Under the pieces are notes generated by a model. The model saw nothing but the letters and a program-made list of their open reading frames with translations. It was not told where the DNA came from and ran no database searches. Positions 53,755 through 64,000 of a stretch of DNA of 64,000 nucleotides are shown piece after piece. The stretch is from Schistosoma mansoni. Its lineage: Eukaryota; Platyhelminthes; Trematoda; Strigeidida; Schistosomatidae. Within the stretch, counting starts at the first letter, position 1. Each line of letters starts with the position of its first letter. Made by a program: the position numbers and the translations under genes. Location of the stretch: contig NC_031498.1 of NCBI RefSeq assembly GCF_000237925.1, positions 28,664,963 through 28,728,962 of the forward strand, in the 5' to 3' direction.

Positions 53755-54055
53755 TGACCAATGGAGTTCAAGCAGGTCTGTTGTGAGATAGTAACTCACC
53801 AAAGACAAAGGTGGATGTATCGTTCAATTTTGTGGATCAGTTGAAGTTAGACATTACCACCGTTAGATGCAGGATCAGTGGTTTAGATATTAAGCGCTCG
53901 CGCGCGAAACCGATAGGTCCTGAGTTCAAATCTAGTGAGGCGTGATCGTGGATGCGCACTTCTGAGAAGTCCCACACTGTGACGAAACGGCCGTCCAGTG
54001 CTTCCATGTTTTCCATGGTGGTCTATCTTTAATTGATTCATGATCTCAACTATCA
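53755..54055 (+). mobile_element. B: sense unit
   Basis: It has A-box-like GGATCAGTGGTTTAG, B-box-like GAGTTCAAATCTAG and a ribozyme with CTGAGAA...GAAAC (one change). Its right flank, ATTAATTACCAATCA, resembles AACTAATTACCAACCA to the right of the neighbouring copy (about 53487). Confidence 0.8.
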
Positions 54056-54506
54056 AAATAGATTAATTACCAATCATGTTTTTCTGTAATACAGTTAGAA
54101 GAAAAACCAAAAATACTTCCACAGATATGTTTAATGAAATGAAATATTCAACTGAGATGTTAATTGTAAGAAAAGCTATCCGACCTCCCCAACTACTTTT
54201 ACTTTGAAATGGTTACCATTACATTTCCCTTGAAGCAAAACGAGAACAAAAAAACGTTGGTAATGACGAATTTATTGACTTCCTGAATGACTTGATGATT
54301 TATTATTAAGTATGATATGGATGAAAATATATAATGAAATAGTGCAGAACATATGTGAAGTTCTCATGGAATAATATAAAGAATATAATTGTCACATAGA
54401 ATAAAAAGTTCACATCTGGTATACTGAAGTAAATTCACACTTAGTAGTTGTAAACATATTGGCCTGAAATAATGTCACATTGGGAAATATAAACTTTATA
54501 TCGTGT
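54056..54506. other. No gene seen
   Basis: AT-rich, nothing recognised. Confidence 0.55.
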
Positions 54507-54770
54507 AGTGGACGAGAACACAAGTGGAGACAACCATATGTATTTGAATACAACATTACAGCCTCTCTTATTGAAATCTTAGAACCCTACAGTAAATACT
54601 TCATTTGCAAAATGTCAATGAATTGTCTATGACTTCCACACCAATCATTCTCTGTTCTGGTCTTCTTTTCTCTTCAATCTTCCTAACCTTGCGCCTCCAT
54701 GGATTTCACTTTCGATTGATGATACATACTACTTATATCCGTTAACATGATTAGCACATACCACAATCGT
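54507..54770 (-). mobile_element. E: MITE-like E1, reverse
   Basis: GTGTAGTGGACGAGAACAC to the hairpin end ACTTATATCCGTTAACATG and CATACCACAAT. About 264 bp. Confidence 0.7.
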
Positions 54771-54980
54771 ACTGACCAAATTGTTACCATGAGAATAAAA
54801 TCGATTGTAAGTACCATACTAGAAATAAACAAATGTTTTAGTAAATAAAATATTATCAAATTGTCACACTTAGACAAAAATTGATGTCATTAAATGTTAC
54901 AATGAGTGAGAAAAAACCCCTGTAAAACGTGCTTTCTTATACCAATGTATCACAATCATTACGTTAATAAATTGTTATTA

Positions 54981-55662
54981 AGTGGGCTTTTTGTGGAGAT
55001 TTTTAGTAATTTTTATATATAGTTGAAATCATGAGTCAATTGAAGCTAGATCACCGTTGAAAACCTGGAAGTACTGGACAACCGTTTCGTTCAAGTACGG
55101 AACTCTTCAGCAATGCACATCCGCGACTGCGCACATGAAACTCGAACCTATGACATTTTATCCCGTGCATAAATGTTTCATCTGCAGACCAGTGAACTGG
55201 CATCCAACAGTGTTAATGTCTAACTTAAAACAATCCACGATAATGCGTGGCCATCTTTCATTGTATTCAGTGAACTCCACTTATCATGGTTTCTCACTAG
55301 AACTCCAAAAATCAACTTTCGAAGCTAGTCACCAGCAGGCATATGATAACTAACAGTATAGGGTTGTGAAGCTAATCTGTGTCGGATATGAGACAGTTAC
55401 TCACCAAGGACAATGGGAGGTGGTCGTGCAATATAGTGGATTGTTTGAAGTTAGACATTAACACCGTTAGATGACAGTCCATTGGTCTGGTGACTAAACA
55501 TTTTTGCGCAAGATCGAAGGTCTTGGGTTCACATTTGATGTGCGGAGATCTGGATGCTCATTGCTAAAGAGTCCCATACTTGGACGAAATAGTCATCCAT
55601 TACTTCCAGTTTTCTTATTGTGGTCTAACATTGTTCAATTCATGATCATAATCAAAACTTAA
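54981..55662. mobile_element. B: long inverted dimer
   Basis: An antisense unit (54981-55372) is joined head to head to a sense unit (55373-55662). Both are diverged, yet the order of head, B box, ribozyme and termini is retained. It is the second near-complete palindromic dimer after 32977-33598. Confidence 0.8.
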
Positions 55663-55855
55663 CAATCTATCATAAAGCAACTGTTCGAATGATATTCATT
55701 CATATAATTTAAATTAGTTGAACATAGATTCATAACTGAAATTTTCTACAGTTCACTTATTTCTAATACTTCATTATTACTTTTAAAAAGGATATTTCAA
55801 TAAATATGAGAAAGAACCCTAATACAACCATCCTCTCAAAAAGAAACAAAAATTG

Positions 55856-56108
55856 ATGATTGAAATCATGGGTCACTTGAAGCTAGACCACCATAAAAAA
55901 CCTGGAAGCACTCGACAGTCGTTTCTTCCTATTGTGAAACTCCTCAACAGTGCGCATCCATGATCCCGCCTCACGAGATTCGAACCCAAGACCTACTAAT
56001 CTCGCGTCATCCAGTGTTTCCAGGTTTTTCATGATGATCTAGCTTCAATTTACTCATGATTTCAACTATGGAAAATACAAAAATCTCCACAAAACCCCTT
56101 CTGAAAAA
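55856..56108. mobile_element. B: fold-back composite turning at the ribozyme site
   Basis: An antisense arm (55856-56005) meets a sense arm that begins TCATCCAGTG, next to the expected cleavage site, and runs to AAACCCCTTCTGA. The outer ends are the same terminus in inverted order. Confidence 0.8.
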
Positions 56109-56827
56109 CTGATAATTTATTACCTTGTAAGAGTATAATATAGTTTCATTAAATTATCCTTATGATTCTTAATTCAATAATCTACATTGTAAACTCTAAA
56201 AAAAAGGATCAGTAACATATAAATATGATTAAATATACTTAAGTTTAACTTTCATTATTTAGGTTAATACAAGATTAATACAGAAACAAAAAAAAAGAGA
56301 AGAATTCAAATGAAGAATGATCATATAGAAAAGCCATTGGAAACAAAAATTTTAAAAAAATGAAAAAAAATGAAAAAATGAAAAAAGAAAAAGAAGAAAA
56401 AAGAGAAAAAGAAAAAAGAAGAAAAAAGTAGAGAAAAAGAAAAATGGTTCTACAAAGTTTAGTGTAATCTATCTAGATCTGTTTGGGATTTTTAATATTC
56501 TATTATATTTACTTAGAAATTAAAAAAAAGTTTTTTGGTATTTTTTTTTCTATTTAATCAATTTTTTGATTAGTTTTGTTATCTTTATCAAATTCTCAAG
56601 GAAAAAAACAACGAAAAAAAGGTGAACTTCTTCTTAACCTTGAGATTTATCTTCTTAACCCTGGCACTTCTCTCTTTTTTGTTTTTTTTGAGGATTTAGT
56701 TTGATAAATTAGTAGGTTACCTGGAATAGATATTGTCTTTGTTTTTTTTGTATTAAAAGAATAATATGGTTAATAGTGACCCCTTTTTCTATACCACAGA
56801 AACTGATATATATATATATATTCAAAC
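56109..56827. other. Purine/pyrimidine low-complexity stretch, no gene seen
   Basis: An A/G-rich tract at 56345-56445 and T-rich tracts at 56530-56690. TCTTCTTAACC occurs twice (56630, 56652). Confidence 0.7.
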
Positions 56828-56872
56828 TAATAGTTGAATTCATGAGTTCATCGAAGCTAGACCAAATTTTCG
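56828..56872 (-). mobile_element. B: short terminus abutting a D LINE
   Basis: TAGTTGAATTCATGAG to CTAGACCA. The D fragment starts immediately after. Confidence 0.55.
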
Positions 56873-57848
56873 AGAGATTAGATAACTGTTTTGTCCTTGT
56901 ATGGTATGAGGTAAAGACTGTTGTCAGACAAGGTTGATTACTCACACCCTTTCTCTTTCTTCTGGTGATCGACTCGATCATGAAGACGTCAACATCTGAA
57001 AGGGGAAAGCACAGGATACAATGGACAGCTAGGATGTAGCTGGACGATTTAGACTTAACAGATGATCTGGTTCTTCTATCATACACGCAACAACAAATCC
57101 AGGAGAAGAAAGCCAATGTAGCAGCAGCCGCAGCAACAGTAGGTTTCGATATACACAAAGGAAAAAGTAGGATTCTCCGATACAACACAACATGCACCAA
57201 TCGAATTACACATGATAGAGAAGCTTTGGAGGATGTGAAAACCTTTACATATCTGGGAAGCATCAATGATGAACACGAAGGATGTGACGCAGAGGTGGAG
57301 ACGCGGATCGGCAAAGCAAAAGCAGCATTTTTACAACCGAAGAACATCTGCAACTCTAAACAATTGTCAAACAACACCAAGATCAGAATTTTCAATACAA
57401 ATGTCAAGACAGTTCTACTGTATGTGTCGGAAACGTGGAGAACTACGAAATCAATCATCCAGAAGATACAGGTGTTTTTTAACAGTTATCTACACAAAAT
57501 ACTTCGAATCCGTTGGCCAGACACTATCAGCAACAAGTTACTGTGGGAGACAACAAACCAGATTCCATTCAACGGAGGAAGCAATCAGGATGAAATGCTG
57601 GAAGTGGATAGAACACATGATAAGGAAAGCACTCATCTGTGTCAGAAGGCAAGCCCTCATATGGAATCGTGAAGGTCAAAGGAGAAAAGGAAGACTGAAG
57701 AACACAACACTCCGAGAAAAGGCGATAGACATGAGAAAAACGAATAAGAATTGGATAGAACTACAAAGGAAGGCCGAGAACAGAGTGAGTTGGTAAATGC
57801 TGTCGGCGGCCTATGCTCCATTGGTAATAACAGGCGTAAGTAAGTAAG
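56873..57848 (+). mobile_element. D: longest RTE-like LINE fragment, includes RT motifs
   Basis: About 975 bp. It reads RT motif B as VRQG-LLTPFLFLL, then motif C as LTDDLVLLS (D-D kept), then GFDIHKGKSRILRYNT. The frame 57226-57672 (148 codons) holds LEDVKTFTYLGSINDEHEG through [16 protein letters not shown] frame change near 57570 moves the C-terminal domain into 57266-57796. The end is AATAACAGGCGTAAGTAAGTAAG. The left edge abuts a B fragment at 56828-56872. Confidence 0.85.
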
Positions 57849-58002
57849 TAATGGTACTTATCAAAAATTTAATTCTCAATTCATTAGTTACAATATTATG
57901 ATTTCTAAAAATCTCTATTGTGATAATATTTAAACTAATTTGGTATAGAAATGATTATCATTAAAATAAATTAATAAGTTTTAAATAAACAAACTATTCA
58001 GA

Positions 58003-58185
58003 TACTTACTTATGAATCTGAATCATTAATCACTTACGCCCGTTACTCACAATGGAGCATAGGCCGGAGACCAGTATTCTAAAACTCACTCTGTCCTAGG
58101 CATTCCTTTTTAGTTCTATCCAGTTGTTGTTCATTCTCTTATGTCTGTTACCATTTCTCGGCAATATGTGTTCTTTGATATTCCT
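58003..58185 (-). mobile_element. D: short LINE 3' end with target-site duplication
   Basis: About 150 bp of D 3' end, plus tail-side sequence at the left. It is flanked by AAACTATTCAGAT (57990-58002) and AAACTATTCAAAT (58186-58198), 12 of 13 matching. The tail region is longer and less regular than in other copies. Confidence 0.7.
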
Positions 58186-58389
58186 AAACTATTCAAATGG
58201 ATGCATATTTTTTGTATTTAAACACCAGATTCATAAAACATAATTATGTAAACTGTAAACAACTAGAATGTCAACTACGCACAAATATTTAGTCTATAAC
58301 TGATAGTGTACGATATACTACTCTCAAAACTTTTTATGACATAATTTTGTCTGAACTAAATAATGTAATCATAAAACTTGCGAATTTGA

Positions 58390-58640
58390 AATTCACTTTG
58401 GTATTGCTTACTTGACTCTACTCACTGATGTTTATGACTGCAATCTATGAGTCTCTTATTGGTATATATGCATACTGTGCGTATTGCCTCGATATAGCAT
58501 TGATTCACAAGCATTATAAACTGAGATGATGGTGTCTAGCAGTGAAATTCAGGATGCGCATTTCTTTCTATTTGGAATTCATCAGCTGGACGTACATGTA
58601 TCTCAGAGTTGATGTTCGAGTCATCAAGTGAACATCAACT
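58390..58640. mobile_element. A: antisense unit with a short sense fold-back end
   Basis: The antisense part covers the 3' end, the middle and a degraded ribozyme (58390-58616). The last 25 bases (AAGTGAACATCAAC) are sense again, a small head-to-head return. Confidence 0.65.
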
Positions 58641-58817
58641 TCATATCACCATTCTCAAAGAAGTATATTTCTGACATTTTAACAAGTGATTTAAATACAA
58701 GCGTTGTTATACCGTATATAGTAATTGCATTTCGATCAAAGTAAACTGATTATTAGTTGAGTTTATGCACAATGAGAGCAATACAAATGATTAACTATAC
58801 CCTGGAATACCATATTG

Positions 58818-59014
58818 AAAAAACGTTGGAAGTGGATAGGATATACATTAAGAAAATCACCAAACTGAATCAGGAAGCAAGCCTTAACTTGGAATCCGGA
58901 AGGGAAGCGGAAAAGAGGAAGGCCAAAGAACACATTACACTGGTAAACAGAAAGAGATATGAAAAGGATGAATGTTAAATGGAAAGAACTGGAGAGGACT
59001 GTCGAGGATCGAAT
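58818..59014 (+). mobile_element. D: internal LINE fragment
   Basis: It carries KRWKWIGYTLRKSPN-like sequence through to the region before the last domain, lacking the tail. No target duplication was found. Similarity to D is clear over about 200 bp (TTGGAAGTGGATAGG, GGAAGGCCAAAGAACAC). Confidence 0.7.
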
Positions 59015-59265
59015 TAAGGTTTAATGGCAAGTACTTACTTTTCCAATAAAAAAATATTAAAAAAGACTGTTGAATATTTTCGACTGGAATGTATGAATTT
59101 ACTACAATACTGTAACTTTTACATCAAAGGTTCTTATTGCAATGAGATCCGTAGTTATTCAGTAGAGTATTTTATACTTATAAACAAAGAGGAAATAACT
59201 ACTCTAACAATACAGAATCATGAATTTTGTTATCAGTTCTATGCGGAGATCATGATTTCTTCTTA

Positions 59266-59534
59266 AGTGAAAAACACGGGTGGAGACAATCGAAGGAATT
59301 TCAGCATATATCGTATCTTAGTAAAATCTGACAACCATACAGTAAAAGGTTAAAGTGCAAAATATCAATCATTTGACTCAATCTTAAACGTCTCCGATTA
59401 TTATTGTTCATGCATTTTTACACTAATTGAGTTTCATTCCCATTCTTTCCTTACCGATCATCTACTGAAATACATTCAATGCTTGACCATTGTAATATAA
59501 TACTTATATGGATATAAGTAACCCATACCATAAT
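59266..59534 (-). mobile_element. E: MITE-like E2, reverse
   Basis: AACACGGGTGGAGACAATCG to TTATATGGATATAAGTAACCC and ATACCATAAT. About 269 bp. Confidence 0.7.
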
Positions 59535-59688
59535 ACAATTATTCATTGTTAAATAAGAAACTTATCAATTTATTTATTATTTCGATATTAATACTTTAAG
59601 AGGCTTGTTTACTTCCGCTAATACCCAGTTAACTATAATATGATTATGACAAATAAGACTTACCAATAATATAATTTAACTAGATAAC

Positions 59689-59816
59689 ACGGGATCGAAT
59701 CCCTTAGGGAGCACCAATTCCCTCAAGAATACAAGTATACCTTGCTGACGATTGCCAAGTAGCACGAAACCCGGGTTCATGGTTTCCTGTTAACGACCTC
59801 CAACCACCATCTTATC
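59689..59816 (+). mobile_element. C: 128-bp truncated copy with perfect target-site duplication
   Basis: It is flanked by TTAACTAGATAAC at 59676-59688 and 59817-59829. It begins at a B-box-like GGGATCGAATCCC and goes through AGGGAGCACC, ATACCTTG, CTGACGATTGCCAAGTAGCA, CGAAAC, CCGGGTTCATGG to CCACCATCTTA. The 5' start at the B box matches the truncated B copy at 52457. Confidence 0.8.
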
Positions 59817-59829
59817 TTAACTAGATAAC

Positions 59830-60471
59830 TATTCAACAGATTGAATATTTGACAGAATAGATATATTTATGATGACTGATTGATTGATTGAATGATTGAT
59901 TAATAGTAGCATATGGTATTTACTTATAATTGTTCATAGGTAGTAACAATATCTACCTGATTATATTCAATACAATCTGTTTTATTATGAATAATGTTGA
60001 AATCTCAAAATGACATTTCATTCTTTTCTTCTTCATTTTCTTTTTTTCTTTTTTTCTTTTCTCTTTTTTTCCTTTTTTAAAAAAAAGAAAAAAATATAAA
60101 TGATAAGCACATATGTTGTAGTTTCTTTTATTTAGGCTAAAAAAAAATGAAAATTCTATAGTTTTCTCTTTCAAGCCTATTTACATGAATTGGACTGATT
60201 GAAGAAGTACTACTATGATCCAACTATCTTTGTACTATATATATATATATATAACATTAACAAATTTCAATCGACTTTCCACAAGATCATATTGTTAAGT
60301 ATTAAAACAATTTAGGATAATCATATTTTCAAGGGTGTAAAATGAATATTCAATAGTAGTACAATGAACTGATGTTTAACCATTTAAGAGCTGAAGTAAT
60401 TTTAAAAGCTTCCTTCAAAGCTGAAAAGTTATTATTAAGTTTACGAAAAAAAAACATTGTTAAACACTAAA
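59830..60471. other. Low-complexity stretch, no gene seen
   Basis: (gatt)n near 59874-59900, a T/C-rich tract at 60022-60080 followed by an A-rich tract, and (AT)n at 60236-60254. Confidence 0.65.
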
Positions 60472-60792
60472 AATAGATAGTAGCTAGCAGTGGAATCCAG
60501 GACGAGCGTTTCATCCTATTTGAGACTTGTCAGCTAGATGTACTGGGTTCAAGTCCTAGAGTGAACATCAACTCTGACATATAGATACATCTAGTTGACT
60601 GGTCCCAAATAGGAGGAAACGCTCGTCCTTGATTCTACTACTAGCCACTATTCATCTTTGCTTATAATGCTTGTGAATTAAGGCAATATCAAGGCAGTTT
60701 GCACAGCATGCATATATGCTAATAAATGACTTATCAATTGCAGTCCTAAACATCAATGACAATATTTAAACAAGCAATACCAAGTGAATGAA
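60472..60792. mobile_element. A: fold-back composite
   Basis: An antisense ribozyme arm (60472-60545) joins a sense arm starting at the B box (GGGTTCAAGTCC at about 60545) that runs to the 3' end. The sense core reads CTGGTCC after TTGA and is broken. Confidence 0.8.
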
Positions 60793-61042
60793 TAAACTTT
60801 TCCTATTATTTATTCTTGTTTATGATTAACTAGCTAATGAACATAAATAGATTCATTTTTATGAATTTCCTTATTTTGATAGAACAATGACAAGATGGAA
60901 TTGATCTGAAAAATGTGATGTACCTTCATCATACATTTCAAACAAACTGGTCACACATATACATATCAGGACATTTTATATAAAAATTAATAAAGGTCAA
61001 TTAAATGAAAGTTTAAGTATAAAATAAATTGAAAATTAATTA

Positions 61043-61486
61043 TCAGAGGGGGTTTTTGTGGAGATTTAGTATTTTTCATAGTTGAAATCGTGGGTCAATT
61101 GAAGCTACACCACCATGAAAAACCTGGAAGCATTAGTGACTGACTTTGAGAAGTACATCAAGGAGTTCTAGTGAGAAGCAGTGACCAGTGGAGTTCAAAA
61201 CCACGTCTGTTGTGAGATAGGAACTTATTGAAGACAATTGGTGAATGGTTGCTCAACTTCGTGGATCAGTTGAAGTTAGACATTACCACCGTTGGATGCC
61301 AGCTCGGTGGTTTATCGGTTGAGGACTCTGGCTCGGTACTGGTAGGTCCTGGGTTCGAATCTCGCGAGTGTGGGATCGTGGATGCGCACTGCTGAGGAGT
61401 CTCATAATAGGACGAAACGGCCGTTCAGTGCTTCTAGGTTTTTCATGATGGTCTAGCTTCAATTGACTCACGCTTTCAACTTGAAG
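61043..61486. mobile_element. B: antisense end plus a full sense unit
   Basis: The antisense terminus (61043-61134) is joined to a full sense unit (61135-61486) with A-box-like CTCGGTGGTTTATCGG, B box GGGTTCGAATCTC at 61361-61373 and an intact-core ribozyme. It is the best reference copy for B. Confidence 0.85.
61386..61433 (+). ncRNA. Hammerhead ribozyme, B family, core intact
   Basis: Stem I GCACTG pairs with CAGTGC (six perfect pairs). Core CTGAGGA, stem II GTCTCATAATAGGAC, GAAAC, and stem III ACGGCCGT follow. The cleavage triplet is GTT, allowed because the last base must only not be G. The tRNA-like head and B box lie directly upstream, so transcription by pol III would place this ribozyme in the RNA. 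Confidence 0.75.
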
Positions 61487-61982
61487 ATTACCAGGGTAAA
61501 TCCAAAGGTTATGACAAATTATTTTTATACACAAAAGGGGGTGGGGGGTTAAACTATTCAACAATCACGTCTTCAATAAACCTGACAATTCTTATACAGT
61601 AGGGGTTTGAAAAGCTGTATTGATATTCATTTTATGTCCTTATTCAATTATATGTTTCGCTATTGATGATCATAATTTTCTATCTGCCATGTTGATCGGA
61701 TCATTTGACAGTAATTGGTTTTGAAGTTATCTTTTAAACTACATCCATTTACCATATTTCACATGATTGTTATCATTCATATTTTTATTATTGTTTACAC
61801 CTCTTTCTGGCAAATAGTATAGGAGTTTGATAAACAACAATGACACTTGATATATGTCCATTTGAACATATTTTATTGTGTTTTTCTTTTCATATATAAT
61901 ATGGTACTTTATTTAAATGTCATCATCAACTGTTATATGATGATGTTACATTGAAGAAATATTTAAATATACTAAGATTCTA
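61487..61982. other. No gene seen
   Basis: A G-rich run at 61538-61554, otherwise AT-rich. Nothing recognised. Confidence 0.55.
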
Positions 61983-62297
61983 TAGTTGAAATTATGAGTC
62001 AATTAAAGCTAGACCATCATGGAAAACCTGGAAGCACTGGATGGCCAACTCGTCCTGTTGCAGGACTCCACAGAAGTGTGCATCCGCATCCACGATATTC
62101 GAACCCAGGATCTATCATTCTCACACGCGAGCGCTTAACCACCAGACTATTGAGCCGGCCGACATCCAACGGTGGTAATGACTAACTTCAATCGACCCAC
62201 GAAACGAGCGTCCCACAGTAGGACGAAATGATCTTCCAGTGCTTTCAGGTTTTCCATAGTGGTCTAGATTCAATTGATTCATGATCTCAACTATCAA
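61983..62297. mobile_element. B: fold-back composite
   Basis: An antisense unit (61983-62207) is joined to a sense arm starting in the ribozyme stem II (TCCCACAGTAGGACGAAAT) and ending CTCAACTATCAAAATT. Confidence 0.8.
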
Positions 62298-62704
62298 AAT
62301 TATATGTTAAGAATCATGAAATTTAAAACTATAGTAAGTTACGGATATGAAATCCAATTTCTAACCAAAAATTCAGTGGTCCAACAAAATAACACTTAAG
62401 CTTTATCATCATTAAAACGGAACTGATTTGATTGATACTGTCAATGTTTTGTAATATCAATTTTTATAACCTAAGATATAAAACCGAGTGATATAACTTG
62501 GAGGCTATGAAATAACAGATAGATGTTTTCTTTACTTTTAATAGATGTTCTTTAATGAAGAGTCTACATATATAATTTCGTCCAGCTTGTAGATGAAGTT
62601 CATGATGTGCTAAAGTAAAATCATAACATTTAAAGTCAATTAAATCATTGACATGTATTGATTTGGTCCACCAGGGTGTTTGATACCTGAGTGGTTGCGC
62701 CACA
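62298..62704. other. No gene seen
   Basis: AT-rich up to the minisatellite, nothing recognised. Confidence 0.55.
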
Positions 62705-62892
62705 GGATTGGGCTGAGCTGTTCGGATTGTAACGTTGAAGCCTTTATAGTGTCTGGTTCTCCTATAGGGCGGGATTGAGCTGTACTGCTTGGGCTAAGCC
62801 TGGGCAGTGTCTGGCTCTCCTGTTAAACGGGATTGAGCTGTACTGTTTGGGTTGCCGCGTGAAAGTCTGGATGGTGTCTGGTTCACCTGAAA
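62705..62892 (+). repeat. Minisatellite, three units of about 57-66 bp
   Basis: GGGATTGAGCTGTACTG recurs at about 62771 and 62829, and a diverged form GGATTGGGCTGAGCTG at 62705. Each unit ends AGTGTCTGG(C/T)TCTCCTG or similar. It is GC-richer than its surroundings. Confidence 0.75.
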
Positions 62893-62960
62893 ACCAGTGC
62901 AAGATTACCCTGGCCCACAAGGGTATATTATATAACTATGTATTGATTATCAAGTAGTAT

Positions 62961-63262
62961 TGTGGTGTTGGCGACTTATGTCCACATAAGTAGTATATGA
63001 TGATGGTCAGGCATAGAATGTATTTGGGCAGAAGATCGATAAGGAAAGAACTGAAATGAAGAGCAATTGGTAGGAAAATGCATAAACAATGAAATTAGAG
63101 TAGATGGATTGATATTTACAGAAGGAACAGTGAAGATTAAGACAATTGATGGTTATTTCTCAAATTAACTCTTCATTGTATGATTATCAGAATTTAGTGA
63201 GATAGTCTGTAGTTCGTGCTTAAATACATTCAGTTGTCCCCAGTCGTGTTCTTGTTCACTAC
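62961..63262 (+). mobile_element. E: MITE-like E2
   Basis: TA-TTGTGGTGTTGGCGAC, hairpin CTTATGTCCACATAAG, the same body, ending GTTCACTACAG-TA. Both TA flanks are present. Confidence 0.75.
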
Positions 63263-63441
63263 AGTATGATATTATGATTGATGTGACAGATATTTATCAC
63301 TACATATCTTAGCTCAGTCGTCAAAATGTATCATGATAGTTGAGTAATGCAAAATTAATTGGCCTAATCGTTTAATTATTATCGGCTCAAATCCGTATCA
63401 ATATGATGCAAAAATAAATAGAAGACTTTCTGATTAATTGT

Positions 63442-63572
63442 TATTTTCACAATTGAACTCACTAGTCAATCTGAGCTAGACCATCGTTGAAAACTTGAAA
63501 GCATTGGACTAGCTTCGATCAAATGGTGAATTCAGCTGTGAAAATACTGCAATCTCCACAAATCTCTATACT
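63442..63572. mobile_element. B: minimal fold-back
   Basis: An antisense end (63442-63509) meets a sense end (63510-63572, ACTGCAATCTCCACAAA). The turn again lies at the ribozyme-proximal side (GCATTGGAC). Confidence 0.65.
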
Positions 63573-63654
63573 GATAGTTGTTGCTTCCCTACAGTTCACT
63601 TTCTTTCTAAGGAAAAACGTTAAGTGAAAAACATCAACAAACAATAGGGTCCAC

Positions 63655-63932
63655 TTTATATTGTTCGCTTGTATCTTCCCATTGTTTCTTAGGATTGCAA
63701 TTGATCAGTCTGTTGTTATCAAGTGAATTTAAACTGCACAAGCAGATGGCTATCAGGACTGAGTAGCTAAGTGGATAACGTGTTGACGTTTGAAGCGAAG
63801 GGTACTGGGTTCAAGTCCCAGAGTGAACACCAACTCTGAGATGCAGATATATCCAACTGACGAGTCTTAAATAGGACGAAACGCAAATCCTTCATTCCAC
63901 TACTAGTCACTATCCATCTTTACTTATAAACA
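63655..63932. mobile_element. A: antisense 3' end joined to a sense head and ribozyme
   Basis: The antisense 3' end (63655-63719) meets a sense arm with A-box region, B box GGGTTCAAGTCCC and ribozyme (CTGACGA, GAAAC at 63850-63898), ending CATCTTTACTTAT. The site side is altered (GCAAATCC). Confidence 0.75.
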
Positions 63933-64000
63933 ATATGATCATTCCAAATAAACTATTACAAATAGGTTATTCAATTATATATATGTATATACATATTCCA

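Noticed and set aside
56709-57458. 249-codon open frame on the minus strand
   Set aside because: It is the antisense of the D LINE reverse transcriptase region, which reads FADD-type motifs on the plus strand.
59953-60174. Lys/Phe-rich 73-codon frame
   Set aside because: It translates T/C- and A-rich low-complexity DNA.
36434-64000. Second exon of the channel gene (rest of the PAS domain)
   Set aside because: I looked for NFILANAQ- and YCSDGFC-type codings on the plus strand and found none. The intron probably continues past the window.

Overview
The window looks like AT-rich, repeat-dense, almost gene-free DNA from a blood fluke (Schistosoma). The organism call rests on repeat content. There are many copies of a short tRNA-headed repeat carrying a hammerhead ribozyme, which matches the SMalpha family described in schistosomes. 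There are also RTE-type LINE fragments ending in a (gtaa)n tail, and a Penelope-like element with a GIY-YIG domain. I name the genus with good confidence. I cannot fix the species.

Only one host coding exon is well supported: positions 35901-35976 (+). It encodes the start of an ELK/KCNH-type voltage-gated potassium channel and ends in a clean GTAAGT donor. I found no following exon, so everything to the right (at least 28 kb) is probably its first intron. The bases just left of it (34807-35900) are a comparatively repeat-free block. Three other short open stretches (17523-17662, 31701-31838, 42870-43056) are weak exon candidates.

The rest is a layered set of mobile repeats. I use private labels. 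A is the SMalpha-like hammerhead SINE, about 323 bp per unit. B is a second, larger tRNA-headed repeat with its own hammerhead (core CTGAGGA...GAAAC). C is a third, diverged hammerhead repeat. D is an RTE-like LINE, almost always cut at its 5' side, and L is a second LINE C-terminal remnant. E is a pair of short TA-flanked MITE-like elements. F is a retroposon of about 512 bp with an (aaat)n tail. G and H are LTR-like units, probably solo LTRs, H lying inside one G copy. J is the Penelope-like element. I and K are unclassified repeats.

Region by region: 1-13 kb holds A, B, D and E copies, including a four-element nest at 10975-12529. The 13-23 kb stretch holds G and H units, several D insertions with target-site duplications, and the L remnant. 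The 24-27 kb stretch holds two Penelope-like copies placed tail to tail. The 27-34 kb stretch is A and B copies, including a nearly complete inverted B dimer. The channel exon lies near 36 kb. From 36.5 to 64 kb, B and A fold-back copies dominate. Three runs of exactly 200 N fall inside or against B copies.

The most unusual feature is shared by the three hammerhead families. Many copies are not simple units but fold-backs, with an antisense arm joined head to head to a sense arm. Several of these composites are flanked by 8-16 bp target-site duplications, so they appear to have inserted as single units. In some cases the empty target site can be read elsewhere in the same window.
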